From assembly GCA_947164805.1 (NCBI GenBank), contig CAMUXX010000018.1:1-11276 (forward strand): 11,276 bases of DNA. The letters are read 5' to 3'. The DNA is from an uncultured Elusimicrobia bacterium. Its GTDB lineage: Bacteria > Elusimicrobiota > Elusimicrobia > Elusimicrobiales > Elusimicrobiaceae. The position numbers were made by a program, and so were the translations under genes. The notes under the pieces were generated by a model. The model ran no database searches. It was given only the letters and a program-made list of their open reading frames with translations, and was not told the DNA's origin. This document shows, in pieces, positions 1 through 5,072 of this stretch (position 1 is the first letter of the stretch; each line of letters starts with the position of its first letter).

Positions 1-140
1 CGGCTTACGGTAAAATTCCTGACGGAATTTTCCTACAGCCCTGCCCTCGCGGTTTTTGCCTTTCGGTGCAAAGCACCTCAAACAAAAACATCGCTCCGGG
101 CTTCGAGTCCTGACGGAAGGCAAGCAGTTGCCTTCCTCCA
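1..140. repeat. Hairpin-rich, GC-richer non-coding segment
   Basis: This stretch is about 54% G+C over bases 1-120, clearly above the AT-rich genes around it. It holds three perfect hairpins: 12-19 with 24-31 (8 bp, loop TGAC), 65-69 with 73-77 (5 bp, loop AAA) and 115-123 with 128-136 (9 bp, loop GCAG). The 11-mer TCCTGACGGAA occurs twice in direct orientation, at 17-27 and 108-118, each time within or entering a hairpin. Plus-strand frame 1 is open from base 1 to a TGA at 163-165, but it has no start in the window and runs into the terminator palindrome, so I do not call it a gene. The composition and stem-loops resemble a dispersed intergenic repeat. Whether it recurs in the genome cannot be seen here. 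Confidence 0.5.
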
Positions 141-157
141 GAGGAGCCATTTAAAAA
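102..157 (+). repeat. Inverted, interrupted copy of the tRNA-Asn 3' end
   Basis: Bases 102-112 (TTCGAGTCCTG) match the T-loop and 3' T-stem of the neighbouring tRNA-Asn exactly, on the opposite strand (200-210). Bases 141-157 match the tRNA acceptor end, the CCA and the following flank (180-196) for 17 bases. In the tRNA these blocks are separated by TCC. Here they are separated by 28 bases (113-140) containing the perfect 9-bp hairpin 115-136. The copy has no matching D-arm or anticodon arm upstream, so it is not a working tRNA. It may be the relic of an inverted duplication. Confidence 0.55.
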
Positions 158-196
158 CCCCCTGACAATTGCCAGGGGTTTTTTAAATGGCTCCTC
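141..196. repeat. 56-base near-perfect palindrome overlapping the tRNA 3' end
   Basis: Bases 141-168 and 169-196 are reverse complements at 26 of 28 positions. The mismatches are 158/179 and 165/172. The centre is CAATTG. The right arm includes the last bases of the tRNA-Asn gene with its CCA, and the left arm repeats those bases in inverted orientation. The inner part works as a terminator. The outer part, GAGGAGCCA and its complement, is longer than a terminator needs. Confidence 0.85.
153..184. terminator. Bidirectional intrinsic terminator after tRNA-Asn
   Basis: A GC stem (159-164 with 173-178, CCCCTG/CAGGGG) is flanked by an A-tract (153-157) on the left and a T-tract (179-184) on the right. 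Read on the minus strand it lies just after the tRNA CCA and ends in GGGGG followed by TTTTT. Read on the plus strand it ends in GGGG followed by TTTTTT. It can therefore also stop a transcript arriving from the left of the window. Confidence 0.8.
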
Positions 197-262
197 GGAC
201 AGGACTCGAACCTGTAACCTATCGGTTAACAGCCGATCGCTCCACCATTGAGCTACCGAGGA
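188..262 (-). tRNA. tRNA-Asn (anticodon GUU), CCA encoded
   Basis: The minus strand folds as a standard cloverleaf. The 7-bp acceptor stem is TCCTCGG (262-256) with CCGAGGA (198-192). The D-stem is GCTC/GAGC. The 5-bp anticodon stem is ATCGG/CCGAT with loop CTGTTAA, which places the anticodon GTT at 230-228. A five-base variable loop and a T-arm ACAGG-TTCGAGT-CCTGT follow. The discriminator is G (191), as expected for tRNA-Asn, and CCA is encoded at 190-188. A near-consensus promoter lies just upstream and a hairpin terminator directly follows. The gene points away from the terminase genes on its 5' side. Confidence 0.97.
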
Positions 263-272
263 ATCTATATAT

Positions 273-301
273 ATTATATAACAAAAAAAGTAAGTTGTAA
301 A
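273..301 (-). promoter_or_regulatory. Sigma-70-type promoter of tRNA-Asn
   Basis: On the minus strand TTTACA (301-296, 5 of 6 consensus bases) is followed after 17 bases by a perfect TATAAT (278-273). The predicted start of transcription falls only a few bases before the mature tRNA 5' end at 262. This is typical of a singly transcribed tRNA gene. Confidence 0.75.
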
Positions 302-323
302 TATCTTTTTTATTTGCTATATT
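295..323 (+). promoter_or_regulatory. Candidate promoter of the terminase pair
   Basis: On the plus strand TTGTAA (295-300, 4 of 6) is followed after 17 bases by TATATT (318-323, 5 of 6). Transcription would start near 330, leaving a leader of roughly 37 bases before the small-subunit start. The -35 box nearly coincides with the -35 box of the divergent tRNA promoter on the other strand. In such AT-rich DNA a chance match is possible. Confidence 0.35.
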
Positions 324-366
324 TATGTAGGGATTTCCGTCATAAAAATTATTTTATCATATATTT

Positions 367-747
367 ATGAAAGAAACACAACCCGCTAAAAAAACAAAAA
401 CCGAAGATAAATTTAAACAAGAAAAACAAAATTTTTTATCCGCTTTACTTGAAGCCGATACTTTAACAGAAGCACTTGAAAATTCCGCACTCCCGAAAAA
501 CTTACTTTTTACTTTTTTATTTGACGATAAAAACTTTTTAAAACAATTTGATAAAATCGTAAACTTAAAACTTGAAATTGCCTTGCTTGAAACCGCCCTA
601 AAAGCAAAAGCGGCAAATATTTTATCCTTTTCCCTAATGAGCAGACTGCCAAACAAATACAATAAAAATAAAAAAGAGAACTCAAAAGATAGCGGTGAAA
701 ACCAAATAACAAAAATTATTTATGACGAGCAAAACGAGGATAATTAA
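367..747 (+). CDS. Probable phage terminase small subunit (TerS-like)
   Basis: This 126-residue protein has the layout of a small terminase subunit, the DNA-recognition part of a phage packaging motor. A charged N-terminus (1-20) precedes a helix-turn-helix-like segment (about 22-48, with DTLTEALENSALPKN). A helical, probably oligomerising stretch follows (about 55-88). Then comes a short SRLPNKYN motif (92-99), which resembles the RFPEKYG-type signature seen near the C-terminus of many TerS proteins, and a charged tail. The main support is position: its last 26 bases overlap the start of an unmistakable large subunit, the usual TerS-TerL order. No clear Shine-Dalgarno sequence precedes the ATG, unlike most genes in this window. 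Sequence conservation is weak, so the call rests on gene order plus the tail motif. Confidence 0.6.
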   Translation: MKETQPAKKTKTEDKFKQEKQNFLSALLEADTLTEALENSALPKNLLFTFLFDDKNFLKQFDKIVNLKLEIALLETALKAKAANILSFSLMSRLPNKYNKNKKENSKDSGENQITKIIYDEQNEDN

Positions 748-1915
748 AGTAAATAAAATATTCAAAAAAACTTTTAAAGCAAATACTACCACAGTTATAA
801 ATGTCGGCGGTGCGCGTAGCGGTAAAAGTTATGCCATGGCGCAACTTTTGATTTATAAAGCCGTCAATGAAATTTGCCAAATAGCGGTAACACGCAAAAC
901 AATGCCCGCTTTAAAAATGACCGCCATGCGCCTGATTTTAAACTTACTTAAAGAATATAATTTATTTACCCCCGCTTGCTTAAATAAGACAGAAAATACT
1001 TATAAAATGGGGCGCTCAATGTTCCAATTTTTTTCATTGGATGATCCGGAAAAAATAAAGTCATCCGAATTTAATTATATTTGGCTTGAAGAAGCAACCG
1101 AATTCAATTATAATGACTATTCCGTTCTATTAACCCGTTTAAGCACGCCGATAACAAATGGTAAACAAAACCAAATTTTTTTAACTTTAAACCCTACCGA
1201 CATTAATTCCTGGATATATAAAAAACTTTTTACGCAAAAAAATATTACCGTCATAAAAAGTACTTATAAAGACAATAATTTTTTACAAAAAAGTTATATA
1301 AACACTTTACTTTCTTTAAAGAATTACGACGAAAATGCCTATAAAGTTTTTGCTTTAGGCGAATGGGGTGCAAGTGAAAAAATTATTTATAAAAATTGGT
1401 CTTTAGTTGATGAATTACCGCAAAACCCAACTGAAATTTTCTACGGTTTAGACTTTGGTTTTAATAACCCTACCGCATTGGTGCAAGTAACAGTTTACGA
1501 CGGCAAATTCTATGCCAAAGAAATTTTATATCAAAGCGGTTTAACAAATACTGCCTTAACTGAAAAACTTCAAAATTTATTAAGTGGACAAGAATCAAAA
1601 ACAATTTATGCCGATGCTGCCGAACCAAACCGCATAGCGGAAATTGCAATGACTGGGTTAAATATAAAACCGGCTCAAAAAAATGTTTTAAACGGAATAA
1701 TGGCTGTTAAAAGCGATAATTTTTTTGTTACTAAATCATCAACAAATCTTATAAAAGAACTGCAAACCTATTCCTGGAAAAGTGATGCTAACGGCAATAT
1801 TTTAGAGGAGCCGGTAAAATTTAATGACCACTTGCTTGATGCCTTACGCTATGCAATTTATACTTATAAAAATGAATTAAGCCAAAGCACAGTTGCCGAT
1901 ATTAATTTTATTTAA
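722..1915 (+). CDS. terL: Phage terminase large subunit (PBSX/Terminase_3 type)
   Basis: TerL is the ATPase and nuclease that pumps phage DNA into a prohead and cuts it. At 397 residues it has a normal length for the PBSX-like family. The N-terminal ATPase has Walker A GGARSGKS (29-36), Walker B YIWLEEA (119-125) with the catalytic glutamate, and the coupling motif LTLNP (154-158). The C-terminal RNase H-like nuclease keeps its acidic residues: D244 in YGLDFGF, D298 in YADAAEP and D373 in DHLLDALRYA. No frameshift or stop interrupts it, so it looks functional. It starts inside the preceding small-subunit gene, suggesting translational coupling, and ends at a strong terminator. A prophage would continue with portal and capsid genes. 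Here the next gene is convergent and not of phage type. Base composition looks like that of the neighbouring chromosomal genes, which fits long residence. Confidence 0.93.
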   Translation: MTSKTRIIKVNKIFKKTFKANTTTVINVGGARSGKSYAMAQLLIYKAVNEICQIAVTRKTMPALKMTAMRLILNLLKEYNLFTPACLNKTENTYKMGRSMFQFFSLDDPEKIKSSEFNYIWLEEATEFNYNDYSVLLTRLSTPITNGKQNQIFLTLNPTDINSWIYKKLFTQKNITVIKSTYKDNNFLQKSYINTLLSLKNYDENAYKVFALGEWGASEKIIYKNWSLVDELPQNPTEIFYGLDFGFNNPTALVQVTVYDGKFYAKEILYQSGLTNTALTEKLQNLLSGQESKTIYADAAEPNRIAEIAMTGLNIKPAQKNVLNGIMAVKSDNFFVTKSSTNLIKELQTYSWKSDANGNILEEPVKFNDHLLDALRYAIYTYKNELSQSTVADINFI

Positions 1916-1936
1916 TCACTACAACAATAAAAATGT

Positions 1937-1965
1937 AAAAAGGGCTGTTTAAACAGCCCTTTTTT
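1937..1965. terminator. Perfect-palindrome terminator between convergent genes
   Basis: Bases 1937-1950 and 1951-1964 are exact reverse complements (14 bp), built on AGGGCTGTTT/AAACAGCCCT with A- and T-tracts outside. It ends terL on the plus strand and can equally end the convergent secreted-protein gene on the minus strand. Confidence 0.9.
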
Positions 1966-1999
1966 ACCTTATCAACTAATTAAATAAAGTTTATTCTAC

Positions 2000-2545
2000 C
2001 TAAGGTTCTATTATTGTTTCAAGCTCCATGAATGCATTATTAAGGTCCTCAATAAGTGTTCCGTTGGCTACGGCTTGATTGTAATAATACATAAATTCCG
2101 ATACATTTGTTTCTTGTATTAAAGAAGTAAACCTATTATTACTCTCTTTACCTTCTTCTTTAGGAAATCTTTTAAAGGCATCTTCAAGAGCAAAAATCTC
2201 CTGACCACTTGGAATACTTTTGTAAATTAAATCAAAAGCTTCAGCATTAACTTTTAACATCGATAAAACCAATAAAGGCGGATTTCCTTCATATGAGGAT
2301 GTTAATATCTCAGTAGACAATTGTTCAGGCAAACCTTTTAACTGTCTCATATATTCTTCCAGCATCTCATTATTGTTTTCCAAAAGTGCTTTTCCTATCG
2401 CAAAATAGGCAGCCTTAAGGGGATCTTCTATTTGATATACTTCTCCACCTGTTTCCGCATTTTGACCACCTAATTGAGCTAATGACGGTGCTGTCAAAGC
2501 AATAATAAGTGATACCACACATGCAATAATTCTTATTTGTTTCAT
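2000..2545 (-). CDS. Small secreted protein of unknown function
   Basis: The product has 181 residues from the ATG at 2545, chosen because GGAGG (2555-2551) sits five bases upstream. An in-frame ATG at 2557 overlaps that ribosome site and is unlikely to be used. The N-terminus is a clear Sec signal peptide: MKQIR, a hydrophobic core, then TAPSLA-Q as the cleavage site. This places the protein in the periplasm or outside the cell. The mature part is acidic and mostly helical in character, with no cysteines and no catalytic motif I recognise. A segment around GNPPLLVLSMLKVNAEAF faintly recalls an ankyrin-like helical repeat, but this is too weak for a call. It follows the uvrC-type gene on the same strand after a terminator, so it may have its own promoter or depend on read-through. 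Confidence 0.8.
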   Translation of the reverse strand: MKQIRIIACVVSLIIALTAPSLAQLGGQNAETGGEVYQIEDPLKAAYFAIGKALLENNNEMLEEYMRQLKGLPEQLSTEILTSSYEGNPPLLVLSMLKVNAEAFDLIYKSIPSGQEIFALEDAFKRFPKEEGKESNNRFTSLIQETNVSEFMYYYNQAVANGTLIEDLNNAFMELETIIEP

Positions 2546-2550
2546 AAAGA

Positions 2551-2555
2551 CCTCC
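2551..2555 (-). promoter_or_regulatory. Ribosome binding site that sets the start of the secreted protein
   Basis: GGAGG lies five bases before the ATG at 2545. It overlaps the upstream in-frame ATG at 2557, so initiation at 2545 is preferred. Confidence 0.8.
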
Positions 2556-2596
2556 ATTATTATGTCTCACTAATAGTTTATTAGTTAAAGATATCT

Positions 2597-2639
2597 AAAA
2601 AAAGGGTCCTAAGACCTATTTTTACAATTATTTAGGCCC
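2597..2639 (-). terminator. Terminator after the gltX-uvrC operon, with an alternative fold
   Basis: On the minus strand GGGCCTAA (2639-2632) pairs with TTAGGACCC (2612-2604), leaving one bulged A. Seven T's follow (2603-2597). It lies 47 bases after the uvrC-type stop codon and about 50 bases before the next gene's start. An upstream GTCCTA (2654-2649) could instead pair with the TAGGAC inside the terminator stem, giving a competing structure. Simple operon termination is the plain reading. Confidence 0.65.
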
Positions 2640-2686
2640 ATACAAATCTAGGACTTTAGATCTAATGACATAAAGAGAGAAATAAC

Positions 2687-4006
2687 TTATTTATATAATG
2701 CTTTGTTGCGAAGTAAGCGATGATATGTAATTACGAAACGGTGTACTTCGTCGCGAATTTCTTGAAGCAAACGCAAGGCCGGGGAATTTTTTGGGAGTCG
2801 CAAACTGTTTGAGCGGTTTGGAAAAAATATTTCTTCTTCTTTTTTTGCAAGTGAAATAACCTGAATATTTAAGCCGGCCTCTTTTATTGCCTCGGCGGCG
2901 AAATTAAGTTGGCCTTTACCGCCGTCAATTAAAAATAATTGCGGGCGTTTTTCCGGTACCAAATTTTTAAGTTGATTTAAACGCCTTAAAACGCACTCCT
3001 TCATCATTAAAAAATCATCAGCACCGGTATCTTTCATTTGCGATTTTATTTTAAAACGGCGGTAATGCGCTTTATACTTTTCCCCGTCAATAAAACAAAC
3101 CATTGCGCCAACAGGTTCTTTACCGAATAAATGGGAGTTATCAAAGGCCTCAATGTGATTAATCAAAACAGGCGATTTTAATACACGCGTAAGTTCCTTT
3201 AATTTGGCGGAAACTGCAAGTTTATGTTCAAGTTTTTCTTCATTATATTTGCTTACTTTTATACGCTCTCCCATTTGTTCAAGGGCAAAAATTAAATCAC
3301 GGCATTTGGCGGCTTCCTCATAATTTAAATTTTTTGAGGCAGCTTTCATTGCCCCCTCAAGTTCATGTTTGGCTTGTTTAAAATTGCCTTCTAAAAACAA
3401 AGCAACGCGGTTAACAATTTGCCTGTAACCGTCGTAAGAAATTTTTGCGCAAGGTGCACTGCATTGGCCGGTGTGATAATAGATACACCCTTGAATTTTA
3501 TTTTCCACTAGCGGTTTTTGACGGCTGAAACTGTAACTGCATTGCCTTAAAGGCGCGAACCCCGAACGTCTTAAAAAATGCAAAAGTTGTTTGATATTAT
3601 ATGCCTTTGGGTAGGGACCAAAATACATTGACTTATCTTTTATTTTTTTACGCGTTAACATTAAGCGCGGATAATCTTCCCCAACGGTTAATTTGAGGTA
3701 AGAATAACTTTTATCGTCCTTTAACATGCTGTTAAAAAACGGTTTATATTGTTTGATTAATTTATTTTCAAGCAAAAGCGCATCACGTTCGCTTGCGCAA
3801 ACAACAAAATCAATTTGTGAAATTAAAGGAATTAAAGCGGCAATTTTCCATCCACGTGTTTGTTCTTCATGACCGCTAAAGTATTGCGCAACACGCCGCT
3901 TGATATTTATTGCTTTACCCACATATAAAACTGCCCCCTGCTTGTCCTTCATCAAATAGACTCCGGGAGCAGAGGGCAGTATTGAGATATTTAAATTATC
4001 TACCAC
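2687..4006 (-). CDS. uvrC: Compact UvrC-type excinuclease subunit
   Basis: UvrC makes both cuts around a DNA lesion in nucleotide excision repair, together with UvrA and UvrB. The GIY-YIG nuclease is present (about 12-95: PGVY, LYVG, R38, E80). Four cysteines (C156, C174, C182, C186) match the spaced set reported to hold an iron-sulfur cluster in UvrC. A UVR motif for UvrB contact lies at about 203-240. The RNase H-like nuclease (about 284-430) keeps D289 in EAFDNSH, D330/D331, D361 in IDGGKGQ and H429 in ITYHR. The protein is only 439 residues; E. coli UvrC has 610. About 110 residues are missing between the UVR motif and the second nuclease, and the chain stops nine residues after the final HR motif, so the C-terminal helix-hairpin-helix domain is absent. 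It starts at GTG, overlaps the end of pilT by 11 bases and reads cleanly throughout. Confidence 0.88.
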   Translation of the reverse strand: MVDNLNISILPSAPGVYLMKDKQGAVLYVGKAINIKRRVAQYFSGHEEQTRGWKIAALIPLISQIDFVVCASERDALLLENKLIKQYKPFFNSMLKDDKSYSYLKLTVGEDYPRLMLTRKKIKDKSMYFGPYPKAYNIKQLLHFLRRSGFAPLRQCSYSFSRQKPLVENKIQGCIYYHTGQCSAPCAKISYDGYRQIVNRVALFLEGNFKQAKHELEGAMKAASKNLNYEEAAKCRDLIFALEQMGERIKVSKYNEEKLEHKLAVSAKLKELTRVLKSPVLINHIEAFDNSHLFGKEPVGAMVCFIDGEKYKAHYRRFKIKSQMKDTGADDFLMMKECVLRRLNQLKNLVPEKRPQLFLIDGGKGQLNFAAEAIKEAGLNIQVISLAKKEEEIFFPNRSNSLRLPKNSPALRLLQEIRDEVHRFVITYHRLLRNKALYK

Positions 4007-5057
4007 CTGATAAAACCTTAAAGTCAGCAGGATCAGTTGATGACATTAAGGCTTCCTCATAAGTAAGTTTTTTCTCTTTATATAAATCATACAAACATTG
4101 GTTCATTGTATGCATACCCTCTTTAAAACTTGTTTGCATGGTATGAATTAATTGCTCGGTCTTTTTATCACGGATAACAGACCTTACGGCATTATTAGCC
4201 AACAAAATTTCCGTTACCAAGATACGGTGAGCACTCAAAGAACTCTTTAATAACTGTTGGGATATAACTGCTTCCAAAACGAAAGATAATTGAGAGCGTG
4301 CCTGGCCTTGTTGTTCCGGTGGGAACAAGTCAATAATACGGTTAATTGTCTGCACTGCATCACTTGTGTGAAGTGTACCGAAGACTAAGTGCCCTGTTTC
4401 TGCGGCATTCATAGCCTGTTGTGCGGTTTCAAGGTCGCGGATTTCGCCGATAAGAATAACATCAGGATCTTGCCTTAAAACATATTTTAAAGCATTTCCG
4501 TAGCTAATAGTATCTTGGCCGATTTCGCGTTGGTTAACAATACTCTTTTTATGAGGGTGAACATATTCTACCGGGTCTTCAACGGTAACGATATGATAAC
4601 TGTAAGTTTCATTAATATAGTTTATCATACTTGCAAGAGTTGTTGATTTACCTGAACCTGTCGGGCCTGTAACCAAAATTAAACCTTTAGACAAGTTTAC
4701 CAATTTATCTATTGCCGTAGGCAAATTAAGTTCCCTGAAATTTCTGAAACCTTGTGGGATTTGCCTTATAACTACAGCAACATGCCCCATCTGCCTAAAA
4801 ACGTTAACACGCATACGCCCAAAACCTTTCATTGCAATAGCAAAGTCAAGTTCATTAGTTTGTTCATAGCGTCGTTTTTGGTCTTCACTCATAAATGAAT
4901 AAATTAATTGACGGACGGAATCATGTGTTAAAGCCTCAAAGGGTGTAGCATATAAATTACCTTCAACACGCAATACCGGCGGTATACCTACTGTTAAGTG
5001 CAAATCTGATGCACCTTTTTCCTTCATTAAAGTAAACAACTCTTCCATTGATACCAT
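3996..5057 (-). CDS. pilT: Type IV pilus retraction ATPase PilT
   Basis: PilT is the cytoplasmic hexameric ATPase that drives pilus disassembly and hence twitching motility and DNA uptake. At 353 residues it has the family's usual length. The N-terminal PAS-like domain starts with the typical GASDLHLTVG (15-24). Then follow Walker A GPTGSGKS (131-138), the Asp box TVEDPVEY (158-165), Walker B around ILIGEIRD (201-208) and the His box TGHLVFGTLHTSDA (221-234). The C-terminal AVRSVIRDKKTEQL (290-303) corresponds to the AIRNLIRE motif needed for retraction and separates PilT from PilB. A GGAGGG site seven bases upstream supports the ATG at 5057 over the internal ATG three codons later. It is 15 bases from the GYF-like gene and overlaps the uvrC-type gene. 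No other pilus gene is in the window. Confidence 0.96.
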   Translation of the reverse strand: MVSMEELFTLMKEKGASDLHLTVGIPPVLRVEGNLYATPFEALTHDSVRQLIYSFMSEDQKRRYEQTNELDFAIAMKGFGRMRVNVFRQMGHVAVVIRQIPQGFRNFRELNLPTAIDKLVNLSKGLILVTGPTGSGKSTTLASMINYINETYSYHIVTVEDPVEYVHPHKKSIVNQREIGQDTISYGNALKYVLRQDPDVILIGEIRDLETAQQAMNAAETGHLVFGTLHTSDAVQTINRIIDLFPPEQQGQARSQLSFVLEAVISQQLLKSSLSAHRILVTEILLANNAVRSVIRDKKTEQLIHTMQTSFKEGMHTMNQCLYDLYKEKKLTYEEALMSSTDPADFKVLSGGR

Positions 5058-5064
5058 TTTAAGA

Positions 5065-5070
5065 CCCTCC
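5065..5070 (-). promoter_or_regulatory. Ribosome binding site of pilT
   Basis: GGAGGG (5070-5065) lies in the 15-base gap after the upstream gene, seven bases before ATG at 5057. It decides between the two nearby in-frame ATG codons. Confidence 0.8.
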
Positions 5071-5072
5071 TT

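Noticed and set aside
102..149. Possible second tRNA on the plus strand, ending in CCA
   Set aside because: Only the T-loop/3' T-stem and the acceptor end are present, interrupted by a hairpin block. No D-arm, anticodon arm or 5' acceptor strand can be fitted upstream.
1..165. Open plus-strand frame ending at TGA 163-165
   Set aside because: It has no start codon in the window, runs through hairpins and the inverted tRNA copy, and stops inside the terminator palindrome. Another frame is also open to base 111, so openness here reflects composition.
357..662. Minus-strand reading frame opposite the small terminase gene
   Set aside because: It is Lys/Ser/Phe-rich, as expected for the reverse complement of an A-rich gene, and lacks a ribosome site. 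It is a shadow.
1..1965. Complete prophage integrated at the tRNA-Asn 3' end
   Set aside because: The terminase genes lie on the 5' side of the tRNA. No integrase, portal or capsid gene and no direct att repeat are visible in the window.
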